Below are positions 1 to 12,305 of a DNA stretch of 64,000 nucleotides, in pieces. Positions within the stretch are counted from its first letter, which is position 1. Each line of letters begins with the position of its first letter. Made by a program: the position numbers and the translations under genes. This stretch comes from Ectobius pallidus. Taxonomy: Eukaryota > Arthropoda > Insecta > Blattodea > Ectobiidae. Location: assembly GCA_964059195.1 (NCBI GenBank), contig CAXKWD010000009.1, positions 147,741,890-147,805,889 of the forward strand, in the 5' to 3' direction. A model generated the notes under the pieces. That model made no database searches and was not told the DNA's origin. It worked only from the letters and a program-made list of their open reading frames with translations.

Positions 1-127
1 GTAAAATTTTTGTGTATTATTATTTGGTAATCTTGATGAATATGATATTTTGTTGGTAGCAACAATAAATATTAATAATTTAATAATTTTTTATTTAGTA
101 ATTGTTGAATGTACTGGTAAAGTCAGA
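1..127. other. AT-rich sequence, nothing recognised
   Basis: AT-rich DNA with no repeat match elsewhere in the window. Confidence 0.5.
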
Positions 128-349
128 TTCTTAGAGATTTGGCACATATGAAGGTGGAAAGGTTGTCAGTCTTACGCTCCGGAAGATTGGTCCTGGTACT
201 CATTTCTATTGGGGGATGTCGGGACCCCAGAGCCATAGTGAAACCAGGACAAGAATTTGACCAACTGAAAAATCCCAACGACCTTACTGACAGAGGATCG
301 AACTCGCGACCTTCCGTTGGAGCACTGCGCCATGGCGTACCCCCAAGCA
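128..349 (-). mobile_element. tRNA-derived SINE, family A (tail-truncated)
   Basis: The reverse complement matches the copy at 12306-12605. It starts GGGTACGCC with a tRNA-like A box region and a B box resembling GGTTCGATCC, followed by the shared GGTCGTTGGGATTTTTCA body. It is truncated at the 3' end. The open frames crossing it are not genes. Confidence 0.75.
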
Positions 350-406
350 CTAGTGTTACGGTAGTTAAACAGGCAAATATCTTACATTGTTTTCGGTAAT
401 CATAAC

Positions 407-1080
407 TAGACCTGGGATTTTAAGGCAAATGCCTATTTTGTTCCTTATGAAATAACATGAAAATTTTTAAATATGTGGACGTTTCATGATAAATCACTTA
501 GATTTGTAGAGTTATTTAGTGCTCTAAAATGCCTATTTGGACATTTAGAGCCTATTTTACTATTTTAGTGCCTAAAATGCCTATTTTGTATATTTAAAAT
601 AAAATTCTACTTCTGTAATTTTTACAATCTTATAATGGACATCCCTGAATGAAAAGCAGAACAGCAGAGGTGGGTTTTTCACAGAAACTTGATTATTCCA
701 AACAATTGTCGCCAAAGGAATGCTGACTGATGGGGGAAGATTCGCTCGAAACAACAAATAGCAGGTATATAGTAAGAAGGGACATACTTTGTTAATTTTT
801 CTTATAAACCAAAACTGTTCGTGATAAATGTATTTTTAATTCTCTCTTAATTTTGCAACTATTTCTGTTAAGAATAGGTATACCACGTTTTTTACAATAA
901 AAAAAGATCACGTTACAGTTGAAGAGCATAATTATTATAGTATTTTAAAGTATATTTTCTGTCTATTTACACATTTTTAAAGCTTATTTTAAGTGTCTAT
1001 TTTATTGTTTTAAAAGCCTATTTACTTGTTTTGAAAGGTGCCTAAAACTAATTTTTTTAGAGCCTAAAATCCCAGGTCTA
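407..1080. mobile_element. hAT-like MITE with exact 8-bp target duplication
   Basis: The 674-bp element has inverted ends (TAGACCTGGGATTTTAAGGC at left; the right end in reverse complement is TAGACCTGGGATTTTAGGC). It is flanked on both sides by ATCATAAC (399-406 and 1081-1088). An 8-bp duplication is the hAT signature. It has no coding capacity; the interior is T-rich with repeated GCCTATTT motifs. Confidence 0.85.
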
Positions 1081-1157
1081 ATCATAACATACCGGTACCT
1101 TCTAATCAAAGGATTTTAAAAAATATATATTTTAGTTTAGGGGATCAAAACATGTAT

Positions 1158-1800
1158 TTACGAGGCGTGTCCACAAAGTAAGTTTCTCTGGGACCGTTTA
1201 CAGAAACAAAACACAATTTCATGGAAATATTTACTGCAACAGATATAACAAGTGTTCAGCTATTTTTCAAAATATTCGCTTCCGGAAATAAGACATTTGT
1301 CATACCGTGTGACCAACTTTTTAGTGCTTGAATCGTAGAAGTCTGCCGCCTGGGATTTGAACCACTGTGTGACAAACATCTCTGCCTCTTTCATTCTCTG
1401 TCATTTCTTGAGGTGTAGGAAAAGATGAAAATCACTAGGAACGAGATTTGAGCTGTAGAGTGGATTTTTAAACACCTCCCAGTAGAAATTCGGCTGGGAA
1501 GAGTTTAAACATCCACCCTACAGCCCGGACCTCACTCCCAGTGATACCCATCTTTTCCTACACATAAAAAAATGACAGGAAATGACAGTGGTTCAAATCC
1601 CAGGCGGCAAACTTCTACGACACAAGCATTAAAAAGTTGATCACACGGTATGAAAAATCTCTCAATTCCGGTGGCGAATATGTTGAAAAACAGCTGAATA
1701 CTTTCTGCACCTGTTGCAATAAATATCTCCATGAAATTGTATTTTGTTTCTGTAAACGGTCCCAGGGAAACTTACTTTCTGGACTTTTCTCTACCTATAG
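1158..1800. mobile_element. Foldback mariner derivative with transposase remnant
   Basis: Arms of about 240 bp at 1165-1420 and 1540-1790 are inverted copies: GTCCACAAAGTAAGTTTC begins the left arm and the right arm ends with its approximate complement. The centre, 1487-1570 on +, still reads a mariner transposase C-terminal stretch with the HPPYSPDL motif and then a stop. Related copies lie at 31902 and 44881. Confidence 0.8.
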
Positions 1801-2006
1801 TAGGCCTACCTATGGTACGGGTAGAGTAAGTAAAAATGTGATCCTCTTGTGTCTTAATTAGTGGTAGCTCCCTAATTCGTGTATTTATTCCTTTGTTTTT
1901 TAAGTTTTTGGCCAACGTCAGTCCTTATTTCCTCTGTGTAGATCATGTGGGTGTGTCTGGTTGTTACGCCACAACATAGAGCTGAAATGCATATCCAAAA
2001 AACTTA
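1801..2006. other. Nothing recognised
   Basis: About 200 bp of unassigned sequence between two mobile elements. Confidence 0.4.
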
Positions 2007-3044
2007 TTAAGTGCCAGTATGGTACTTTATGAGATTGTGTGTGGGACGAAAAATGTCTGTCCGTCCGTCCGTCCGTGTGTCTGTACGCGCGATAACTCAA
2101 ATACGCTTTGTCGAATTTTAATGAAACTTGGTATACACGTTTATAATGTCCATGGGAAGAACCCTATTGATATTGAACCAAATCGGTTCACCGGTACCGG
2201 TGTAATACCCAATTTAGTGCCTATTTTAATAGATTATGGCGCCTTTCAAATAGAAAGGCGCCATAACTCAAATACGCTGTATCGGATTTCCATGAAACTT
2301 GGTATACTCATTTATGACGTTCATGAGAAGTGCTCTATTGAATTTGAACCTAATCTGTTGACCGGTACCGGAGTAAAACCCAATTTAATGTCTACTTTAA
2401 AGGCGCAATAACTCAAATACGCTTTATCGTATATTTATGAAACTTCGTATACGCATTTATAATGTCCATGGGAAGACGTCTATTTATAATAGATAAAATC
2501 GGTTGACCTGTTTCGGAGTAATGCTCATTTTAGTGCCTATTTTATGGTAATATACGTATTCGAAAGAATTTATTAAAAAAAATGAAAATCAATTATCTTG
2601 ACAACACTGCCTATTGTTTTACTGGCCTTGGAAATTAAAATACAGATAGCTATGACAAAAAACACTATCGATTTACAAGCGCTTATCCAACTAGACCGTT
2701 AAAATGACCCCGGTGGCCGAGATGGTAACGCTTTGGCCTCACATTCTGGAGTCCATGGTTCAAAACCCGAAACCGGCCAATTTGAATTTTTTTTTGACAT
2801 TTTTATGTGAGTGTGCGATTGTCATGATATCACATATCTGTACAGTTCAGGTGATGCTGGAAGATTTTAATCTCATTAAAAAAAAACTAGACCTTTGTTC
2901 TTCCGTAAGCCCTGCTTAATGAATAAATCTGGAGCTTAACTTGGAAATCAATTTAAAAAAAAACATATTCTGCATATCATAATTGCAGTCATAACTGTTT
3001 AAACAAAAACATACTGGCACTTTGTTACATCAGTTTACCTGATT
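2007..3044 (+). mobile_element. Family R1 element, full-length copy
   Basis: Family R1 recurs throughout the window. It starts TTAAGTGCCAGTATGGTACT and ends near ATACTGGCACTTTGTTACAT...ACCTGATTTTATT, so its ends contain an inverted AAGTGCCAGTATG. It has a short TCCG microsatellite near the 5' end and internal sub-repeats of about 150 bp (ACTCAAATACGC...CGGTACCGG...CCCAATTTAGTG). A tRNA-like segment (2704-2776, with B box GGTTCAAAACCC) is bounded by AACTAGACC on both sides (near 2691 and 2887), suggesting a SINE that entered an R1 ancestor. I do not recognise the superfamily, and no protein is encoded. Confidence 0.7.
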
Positions 3045-3121
3045 TTATTTATTTATTTAAAATGCTTCCTTGATTACAAGGCTACCGAAAAGACAAAGCT
3101 TACTACTTAGACAAGAATATT

Positions 3122-4123
3122 AACGACTTTTCCACTCATACGCCGCGTATTTGACATTGACCAATAACCGTTTAGCAATTCCTCGGATATAGACCAATCA
3201 CGATCGTTTATCTTACAAAATGTAGAACGATCCTATTCAAAACAAAGAGGCGTGGCTGTCATAGTCCGCACGTGAGAACGCACGTGTTGACCGTGTTAGT
3301 GGTAGTTTGTTTATTCTCAGTACAACTCACCCACAGGGTCGTCGTGAACAATGAATCCTTTGTTATGTTTGCTAGTTGATATACTATAATGATGACGATG
3401 CCAGTGAGAGTTTGTTATTTCAAGTGCAAATGTTGATATTATTGTTGCATGAACTTACGAACACTACTTCTGTACTAGCAAGCCACTCCCTGGTAATCGC
3501 GCATGCTAATGACATTAACCAATCACGTTTTGTCACATGATGCGAATTTTCCGCGAACTCTCTGTGAGTTCTCCTCCCCTTTGTTTTGAACAGGATCAAA
3601 CTAGAGTGGGACAAATTATAGAAATATGATGATGTTTTATCGACAAAATCGTCTGCTCGTTACTGGACATGTAAGCATCAGTGTGCAGTGATTAATACGT
3701 CACATGCTGCCATTAAACAGCACGAAAACAGATTATTTTATGCAACATAACTTATTTGGAAATTGAAATAATAGAAATATACTTCGATTAAGAACACAAT
3801 TACGATTCGGTACAAGCCAGTTCGTGTGCTTTTATTCTGTTCTGCTGTTAGCTTACCTGAATCAAGTTAACTATGTCTTATATGCACTATTGGTAGCACT
3901 GGTCACAACATGGTAACTCAAATCGATTCATGGATGGTTGATTCATAGTAGGCCGTGATCTCGCAGCTGTTAGTTTTGTTTTTATAGAACAAAGCACGAA
4001 AGTAATTATTATTTGTATAATCCGTTCACTTTTATTCATGGAATAGTCTTAATAAATCCAACTCGTGTTGACGAGTTTCATCAGATAAATTCGTCAACTC
4101 TCGTGGGATTACCCACGATAAAC
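3122..4123 (+). repeat. Family R13 repeat, long copy
   Basis: It begins CTTTTCCACTCATACGCCGC and ends CGTCAACTCTCGTGGGATTACC, as do the copies at 21440, 22336 and 46728. Within it, a 22-bp inverted pair around TTCAAAACAAAG (about 3229 and 3578) brackets a segment absent from the other copies, probably a nested insertion. The class is unknown and there is no coding capacity. Confidence 0.65.
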
Positions 4124-4199
4124 AGAAAAGATTACACAGTAGGAAGTTGTATGGCAGACAAATTGAAATTAACAAACGTAAAAAGTAATCATAACTAAC

Positions 4200-4503
4200 T
4201 CCGTGGCGCTAACATCCCAGAAGGGACAAGGCCTACCACCCGACCGCTGCGTCATCTACCACAGGCAGATGGCAGGATTGGGGGCATGTGGTCAGCATGC
4301 CAACATCCACGGCCATTAATGGTGGTTTCCATGACCAGAGCCGCTACTTCTCTATCAAATAGCTCCTCAATTTGAATCACGAGGCTGAGTGCACCCCGTT
4401 CCAAACCTCCCTATCTCAGAAAAATCCGATGAGGTACCGGGGATCGAACCCGGGCCGACGGACCTGTAGTCAGCGACGCTAACCACAAGACCACGCCGGC
4501 GGT
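4200..4503 (-). mobile_element. tRNA-derived SINE, family B
   Basis: The reverse complement begins with a tRNA-like head (GCCGGCGTGGTCTTGTGGTT; B box near GGTTCGATCC) and continues through the conserved body to CCACGGAG. Other copies are at 8619, 20578, 23343 and 63243. The clear A and B boxes make it an RNA polymerase III type element. Confidence 0.85.
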
Positions 4504-4539
4504 CAAAAAAAGTAATCATAGTTGAAGTTATTTCAAGTT

Positions 4540-4720
4540 TCATACAAATGGTACCTCAGAATGGCTATCGAACCATTTAATGCTGATAGGTTGGTCTGTT
4601 TTACTGTTTGTTTCCTTGGATATGCCCATCTTAAGACAGGTGTTGGCCACAAACGAAGGAATAGTTCCTCGAGCGCCAAAAAGGAGCCCAAAAGTTGCTA
4701 CGAAGGTATAAGGAATTTAT
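4540..4720 (-). pseudogene. LINE C-terminal remnant (duplicated at 5967-6160)
   Basis: About 120 bp (TTAATGCTGATAGGTTG... to ...CCAAAAAGGAG) is repeated at 5967-6085. On the minus strand the second copy reads a frame similar to the better-preserved LINE tail at 52330-52636 (an FG-x-x-G-x-x-P segment). Both copies are frameshifted. Confidence 0.4.
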
Positions 4721-4824
4721 AAAATTTATCACGATGAAAAATAAAATTGGGAAAGGTAAATAAATGAACTGCATACAATTTATTACAAATTATAATATTT
4801 TGAAATAACATTTCAGGTAATTAT

Positions 4825-5966
4825 TAGGGCCCGGGTTTGACGGTCTTAACCTATTTTTTACCCAGCTTCCTAATTAAAAGATTTTGACGTATTTTTCCCT
4901 TTCATGCTCCTTGCTTCCGAATATAGCCTATGAATCTTATAGAACCTAAAAAGGGCTAGATCGGACTGAAGGGCCTAAAAGGGGCTAAGGAGAACTTTTC
5001 CTGAAAAACTAGGGGCTAAAGAGGACTTTTGCAGAAAAACACAATTTTTAAATACATTTTCCAATTAATGCATAAGGAAGTAAATATGTGAATGTGTGCA
5101 TTTTAAGAAATATATAATAAAAATAAATTTATACAACGCACTGAAATTAACAATGTCGCTTAGTCGCTTGTCTTTGAAACACTCCAAAATGCTCTGCTTC
5201 GCCGTCGCAGGAAATGAAACTTGAGCCGTCTGAAATACTTGTCGTTTCAACTTTAAAATAAGTTGCCTGAGCAACGAGAGAGAAGCGTATTAAAGAAACA
5301 AATTCGAGACACTCCGTTCTACTTATTTTTGTAGATCGGAGGTGAATTGAGGGGTGTATTGAATAACTGTATCATTAAAAGGTAAATATCTCAATTGTTT
5401 ATGCTATTTCCCGATATAAAAAATCTAGAATAACTGTGTCAAAATTATAATACAGTTTTCGGTGTTAATATTAGTGCTCATTAAATGTTTTATTAATGCC
5501 CGGTTTCTACAAACTAGTGAATTACCTATGGGTAAATTACCCATGGACAAATTAGTTCCATTTAACCTACAATGATATAATGAGCAAGGCCTTGGAGTTG
5601 TACAGTTAATTTAATTCAGAAGGCTTTGATTCTCATTGTTTAAATATTACTATTGATCCTATGAAAGGTTAAATTTTATCCAGCCATCCATGAAAGGATA
5701 AATTAACCCGAAGATTTACCCTTGGAAAGATCTAGCCCAAGTTTGTAGGAACATTTTTTCTGTCATTTTCACATTTTTTCTGTCATTTTCATATTTATCC
5801 AGAGGACATTGATCTAGAAACTCGCTACAAGTGTATGTGATTGCTATCTTTAAATTATTTGTGTTTGTGTGGTGTTATTTTTGTGAAAATTCTGTCCATT
5901 GGATAATTTACCCATAGGTAATTCGCGAGTTTATAGAAACCGGCCATAAGACGGCTAAAATCTTTG
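4825..5966 (+). mobile_element. hAT-like MITE family R9, truncated, with a nested insertion
   Basis: It starts TAGGGCCCGGGTTTGACGG and runs through AGGGGCTAAAGAGGACTTTT units, the reverse complement of the complete copy at 13634-14311. The right terminus is lost near 5966. The 5497-5946 interval is a separate nested element. Confidence 0.65.
5497..5946. mobile_element. Harbinger-like MITE, TAA target duplication
   Basis: This 450-bp element has inverted ends of about 50 bp (TGCCCGGTTTCTACAAACT versus TGGCCGGTTTCTATAAACT) and TAA on both sides (5494-5496, 5947-5949). The empty site is visible in the R9 copy near 13730 (reverse complement TTTTATTAAGACGGC), which confirms the boundaries. A 3-bp TAA duplication suggests PIF/Harbinger; no transposase is present. 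Confidence 0.75.
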
Positions 5967-6180
5967 TTTAATGCTGATAGGTTGTTCTGTTTTATTTTTT
6001 CCTTGGATATGCCCATCTTAAGACAGGTGTTGACGACAAACGAAGGAACGGTTCCTGGAGCACCAAAAAGGAGTAAAAAAAATTTCAATTTCATCGAGGT
6101 TGTATTTCTTCTTATAAAATGGCACTGTTGGTTAGTAAATGCTATTCTTTTCCTCATTAACCTCTGTAGGTTGGGCTAAA
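5967..6180 (-). pseudogene. LINE C-terminal remnant, second copy
   Basis: The minus-strand frame includes LLLFGAPGTVPSF, similar to the LLIGAHGAIPKF stretch of the LINE fragment at 52330-52636. It is a remnant with no intact domain. Confidence 0.4.
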
Positions 6181-6317
6181 CTGGTCTCAGAGCGAACGGC
6201 TGGATAAAGTGTATAAGCCTTCTTTGAGCCAGGCTTAAAGGCGATTATATATAGCTACACGCCCTGTGCTCCCTTGAGTAGCAATTCCTGGAACTTCTTC
6301 GTGTGTTATATAGGTTA

Positions 6318-7020
6318 CTAGCATAAAAGGCCCGGCGTCGTCCGGGTTTTGTATTTTGTAATTCAAAACTAACTCATGAAGGACCTTCCCGCAGAAAACG
6401 CTTGATATAGGTTTTTATGGCTCAGAGCATGTAGAATTTTGCATCCCATCTCTTCTACACACCAAGCCTGGTAGGGGTTAAAATAAGAAGAAACAGAAAT
6501 TCCGGTAACGTAAAATTGTATTGTCTTTGCGAAATATTTTATTTCTCACTCTCACGTTACCATAAAACCGTTTTGGGGATCAAATTAAAAAGTAATTCCA
6601 TTTCACTTTCATACTTCCCTCCCTAAAAACCTGCGATATAATAATATACATTTCATCTTCAATATTTAATTACAGCTATGAATTATATCAATAGCTTCTC
6701 TAATTTGTCCAAGTCCCATATCATTTATTTCCAAACCTATCTGATACCAATGCCAACAATACACTGTTGTCATGTGAACTGTGTTTTGGATTTGATAATT
6801 CTGTGTAAAAAGGGATTAGGTATTCTCAAAAAGATTTGATTTTTGGCATTTAGAATCAAAATCTTTCAAAATCCTTTCTCAGTGAGCACCTACATTATAA
6901 AACGAAGGTACTGTCAAAATTCCAAGACTCTACCTATTATAGTTTAGGCTCTACGTTGATTCTCTGTCAGTCAGTCAGTCAGTCAGGACAAAGCCTTTTA
7001 CATATATATATATATATAGA
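6318..7020 (-). mobile_element. Helitron-like element copy 1 (non-autonomous)
   Basis: Read on the minus strand it starts A|TCTATATATA and ends with a GC-rich hairpin (CCGGGCGACGCCGGG-like), a short spacer and CTAG|T. There is no target duplication. These are the ends expected of a Helitron. It has internal GACTGACTGACTG repeats near the 5' end and no coding capacity. It is separated from copy 2 by 12 bp. Confidence 0.8.
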
Positions 7021-7032
7021 TTATATAACAAA

Positions 7033-7845
7033 CTAGCTTAAAAGGCCCGGCGTCGCCCGGGTTTTTTATTTTGTAATTGGAAATTAACTTATGAAGGACT
7101 TTAGATTTATAAATTCTAGGTCCTTATATAGGTATTTATAATTTGAAGTAGAAAGAACGACTTATCACACTCAAACTATCCCCTAAGAAAATGTTTGAAA
7201 TAGCTTTTATGGCTATATGTAGAATTTTGCATCCCATCGCTTGTACAGTACACAGTAAGCCCGGGAGGGGTTCTAATAAGAAGAAACCGAAATTCCGGTA
7301 ACATAAAATTGTATTATCGTGGCTGAAAATTTTGTTTCTCACTGTCATGTTACCATAAAACCGTTTTCGGAATGAAATTAAAGAGAAATACAATATCACT
7401 TTCATACATCTCTTCCCAAAACATATTACCTTACCTCGTATTGTTTTCTCTATGTCCAGGGTAAAGAAAGTTATGTGACTGCATTATTTTCGTGGATATT
7501 GATAGTTCTCTCATTTGTTTCTCTCATTTGTCAAATTTATTCTACTTTCATTTTTTTTCCAAGGCCATCTGAGACTCGCTGGTAACAATATGTTTTAATG
7601 TCAAATGTGATTTGGATTCGATAATTCTGTGTAAGAAGGGATTAAGTATTCTCAAAAACATTTGATTTTTGGCATTTAGAATCTGAATTTTTCAAAATCC
7701 TTTCTTAGTGAGCACTTACATTGTGAAACGAAGATACTGTCAAAATTCCAAGTCTCTACCTATTATAGTTTAGGCTGTACGTTGATTCCTGTCATTCAGT
7801 CAGTCATTCAGTCAGTCAGGACAAAGCCTTTTATATATATAGAGA
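7033..7845 (-). mobile_element. Helitron-like element copy 2
   Basis: 813 bp; 5' A|TCTCTATATATATAAAAGGC and 3' hairpin CCCGGGCGACGCCGGG then CTAG|T. The body is shared with copies at 38549 and 48414. No transposase or helicase is encoded. Confidence 0.85.
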
Positions 7846-8149
7846 TTAGAAAGCTACTACGAAAAAGGCACCAGAAGATTAAGACGGATTAATAATAATT
7901 TGCAATTTTAAATCTTTAAATTTTAATCCTCAAATTCCCACACAATATATAAATCTGAGCAGGACTGCAAAGAAAACGTTTAACACAATGGTTAAGCCCT
8001 TTTATCACGTATCATGGAATTTAATTTTTTCTTCCAATTTCTTTCCCTTTATTACATAGCATGTATTGTGAAGTTAAGGACATTCCAACATAACGTATTG
8101 GTTTTGGTTGGTATTTGGTTATTTAATGAAGGGGATGTACTGCAACTTA
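7846..8149. other. Nothing recognised
   Basis: About 300 bp of unassigned AT-rich sequence. Confidence 0.4.
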
Positions 8150-8325
8150 GGCCTGTGACCGTCGCCGGTGTACCGGAATTCTGTCCCGCAGGAGTTCTTT
8201 TACATCTACTGACATGGGCCTGTCACATTTATGCACACATAAATGCCATCGACCTGGGCCAGGATCGAACCCGCAACTTTGGGCACAGAAAGCCAGTACG
8301 ATACTAACTAAACCACTCAGGCCGA
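8150..8325 (-). mobile_element. tRNA-derived SINE, family C
   Basis: The reverse complement has a tRNA-like head (GGCCTGAGTGGTTTAGTTAG; B box GGGTTCGATCC) followed by about 110 bp of body ending in AGGCCT. This is the only copy I found in the window. Confidence 0.6.
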
Positions 8326-8430
8326 CGTACTGATTTTGGTAGCTTCGCATACTTCATTGTAACCAAAGCCCGGTTTTATAAACAAAATAAAACAGTAAAG
8401 TAGGAAGGAAATAAGCACCAAATTTATTAT

Positions 8431-8931
<501 letters not shown>

Positions 8932-9207
8932 ATAATAATAATAATAAAATTACACGAAAGTCAAATAAATAATTAGTTTCGTAGAAATCTTATCTTAAAC
9001 GGCTGTTACAATATTTTCTTGTATGAAACTCCTGCATCTGTCATTCAAGACCTATTTATAAAGTGAAAATGTTCGCAGGCGCATGTGAAAAGCAACACAG
9101 TTCTTCTACGATGAACCCATCTTCAATGTATGATTCTTCACTGGAAAAGTTTTTACAAGTCCGGCAGATTGTTACATAACCCGGATTTTTCAGCATTTCG
9201 ATTAACC
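8932..9207. other. Nothing recognised
   Basis: No repeat or exon signature seen apart from a few AAT units at the start. Confidence 0.4.
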
Positions 9208-9870
9208 CAGTGTTTCTCAACCTAGGGTCCGCGGACCACTGGTGGTCCGCGAAGATGGTGCAGATGGTCCGCAGACATAATCTAAAAATATCATAAAGCA
9301 ACTAAAGAACTAAACATTTTTCACAAAAATGGACACAAGATGTCAAAGGTTTTAAAATCTTCGAAAATACACGTCCTATTGCAAGTTTCCTTACATATGC
9401 AGTTACGAACCACAGTTTGAAACCCCTGATGCACTGACGTCTAGGGTTCCCTCTTTCATTCAAAACCCTGAAAAAATAAGACTTTGTCGGAATTTGTTAT
9501 TAGAGGTGCTCTTTTAACAAGGGTTCTATTGTTGGAGGTGCCCGAGTGTCTGATACCGGTAAACCTGTGTTATAATTCCCAATTATATTATCAAATTGGC
9601 AATAAATATTAAAGTCTGTTCAAAATATAATTTTACTTTCAATAGTTTACTTCCAATTCAATAACTATGTTTCCGTCGAATTTAAAAAAAAAGTATTTAG
9701 ATTTATTTCGTTATAATGACCTATAATTAATACCCCAAATATTAAGAATATAGGCCTACACATAGCCTACTTTTAAAATGGTATGTAAAATTAGAGGTCC
9801 GTAAATTTTTTTTGACATTTTAGAGGTCCTCGGGTTCAAAAAGAAAGTAAACTGGTGATAAAGACGTATA
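9208..9870 (+). mobile_element. hAT-derived fragment (left end preserved)
   Basis: It begins CAGTGTTTCTCAACC followed by GGTCCGCGGACCACTGGTGG, a terminal sequence typical of hAT MITEs. A matching right end (TTTGAGAAACACTGG) appears alone at about 47778-47793. The right boundary here is unclear; the interior holds AGAGGTCC motifs. Confidence 0.5.
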
Positions 9871-10077
9871 GGAGTGAAATAAGCGCTTTTAATGTGACAG
9901 GTTTGAGCAAAATATGCTATATTAATGCAAAATCATAAAATGAGCAAACAAAATCGTTTTTCTTTCAGAATAAGCACTGTCAAATAAAGTTAGAAGGCTT
10001 CTCAAGTATCTTCGTGCAGAAAAATAGTGGAAAAAAAGTGTGCGAGGAACGCCACGCGACAGAAGTGATACTTGTTT
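9871..10077. other. Nothing recognised
   Basis: Unassigned sequence. Confidence 0.35.
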
Positions 10078-10610
10078 TAATTTTTAGATTTTTTTTTTCA
10101 ATTTTGGATTATTGTATTTTTTAAATTTTGGATTGTTGGACTTTTTAATATTGGGTGTTTGGAGTTTTTAAATTATTGTTATTTTGATTTTTTAAATTTT
10201 TAACTTTTAATTTTTTAATTTTGGATTTTTTAGTTTTGATTTTTTAAATTTTGGATATTTGTTTTTTTATTATTTAAATTTTAGACTTTAGATTTTTAAT
10301 AAATTATGATTTTTTTAATTTTTAAATTTTTGGATTTTTAAGTTTGATTTTTTATATATAAATTTTGGATTTCTAATTTTTTATTTTTGAATTTTTAATT
10401 TGGGATTTTTAAAATTTTGGATCTTTGATTTTTTATTTTTGCATTTTTAATTTTTTTATTTTCGATTTTTCGATTTATAATTTTGTTTTTTCGATTTTTT
10501 AATTTTATTTTTAATTTTTTAAATTTTGGATTTTTGGATTTTTTAATTCTGGATGTTTAGATTTTTTAATTTTGGATTTTTGCATTTTTTAAATTTTGGA
10601 TTAGTTTATT
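10078..10610 (+). repeat. Strand-asymmetric T-rich degenerate tandem region
   Basis: More than 500 bp of variants of TTTTTAAATTTTGGATTTTTGG with units of about 10-22 bp. It is overwhelmingly T on the + strand and almost free of C, and looks like a decayed minisatellite. Confidence 0.8.
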
Positions 10611-11047
10611 GTTTTCTGTGCAGTCCGTTCCGTCATAGCCCTACTAATTTCATAACGATGCGGCTAAAGAAGTTTCACTTCAAGAATTAATTGCGGTTTT
10701 CATTTTGATTCTACCTCGTATTTCATTCTGTCACCCCCAATGAAGTCCCTCCTATAGTATGCAACTCTACTGGGTTTATGATGGGCAAGATATGAAGTAT
10801 GTAATAAATTCGAGAGCGCCTTGCTATGCCTCACCTCAACCCTGAGGAGTCGGTTTGGTTGCCTAGTCGCATCGTGCAGGCGCTACGTGTCTATATTGTT
10901 TTCCTATAACGCTAAGTATAGTATAGTATCCTATAACACTCGAATACATGTAGGGAAGGAAGAGAAATACTTGAAATAGTCAAAAAGGTAAAAATAAATA
11001 TTGAGTCTTTTCAATTTTTCACGTCATGTTTTCATAAATTAGTATAC
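10611..11047. other. Nothing recognised
   Basis: No exon or repeat identified. Confidence 0.4.
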
Positions 11048-11456
11048 GCACCGGGCCCGGGTTCAAATCCTGGCCGGTACAAGCTACTTAGGTGGGGTTT
11101 TTACGGGGTTTTTCCTCACCTGTGACACAAATTTCAGGTAACTTTAGGCTCTTGTGGTACCCGGGTATCATCTGGCCGTCATTATCATCTTCATCCCATC
11201 CTCGCCTTCTTCTGAGTGAGTGTGTGTATGAATGGTGTGTCTCGTCCTATGTGTTCGTGTTGTCTCGGAGGTGGCCACGGCATTGGGCTGATCACTCATC
11301 TTGGGAGGCCCTCCACGTTCTTGTCTGGTCGAAAAAGTATGTATGTGATCCAAAGATAATCCCTCTCCCAACAGGTCGCGGCCCTGTAAGGCCCGGGCGG
11401 CTTAAGTCGCTTAAATGTCCCTAAAAGGGAGAGGTAAAACTAAGATAAATAAATAA

Positions 11457-11511
<55 letters not shown>
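11048..11511 (+). mobile_element. tRNA-derived SINE, family D, with (ATT)n tail
   Basis: B box-like GGGTTCAAATCCTGG, then GGTGGGGTTTTTACGGGGTT and a body ending GAGGTAAAACTAAGATAAATAAATAAATT, followed by about 17 ATT units (11458-11511). The tRNA head is partly missing. Frames across it look coding only because it is GC-richer than its surroundings. Confidence 0.65.
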
Positions 11512-11512
<1 letters not shown>

Positions 11513-12093
11513 GATTATCATCATTACTTAGACCTACACATTGTTTAAACTCGCAGGAAATGTGTACAATATTTTTCTATTTCTTTAACTGATTTACCTC
11601 CCCTAATGGTATTACACTCGAATAAATGTAGGGAAAGAAACAAATATTTGAAGTAGTGAAAAAGGTAAAAATAAATATATTTTTTTTTTAATTTTTCATG
11701 TCTTTTTTTTTCTCATAAATTTAAACTCATTTTATAGGTAATTTTCAGTCATTTTTAGGTCAACTTATGATGGTTCTAAGTGGGTGAAGAGAAATCCCTC
11801 TGAAACTCATTAGCCAGCAGTTTATAGTTACAAGATGTACGAGCTTACATGTTCTACCCATTTTGCAACCAACGATATAGTTTATGATCATCGTAATTTC
11901 CCTGTCCAAGTAATACAATACCGTCAATATGCGTTTGAAATTTTAACAAAACCCTTATCCTTCTTGAGAAAATCGGCAAAAATGACATTCTTTCCATGAA
12001 AATGGGTTGTCAAAATGAAAATCACATCGCTTCGCACGTAACTTTCTTTACCCTAAGCATGGCCAATATACTTTTATCACTTCACATTCTGAT
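11512..12093. other. No gene; minor repeat similarity
   Basis: Segments at 11610-11700 repeat 10935-11035 (AGGGAAGGAAGAGAAATA... to ...AAAGGTAAAAATAAATAT), so the SINE and its surroundings lie between two copies of a 90-bp sequence. Otherwise unassigned. Confidence 0.4.
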
Positions 12094-12305
12094 AAAGAAT
12101 AAAATCAGGTAAACTGATGTAACAAAGTGCCAGTAATCAGTAAAAAGTTAATTGCAATTATGATATGCAGAGAATAAATCATTTTTATTATCGATTTCCG
12201 AGTTAAGCTGCAGATCGATTCATTAAGCAGGACTTACGGAAGAACAAAGGTCTAAAGTTTGATACTTAACCTTAATTCAAACTCGTATAGACTACACTGA
12301 TATAG

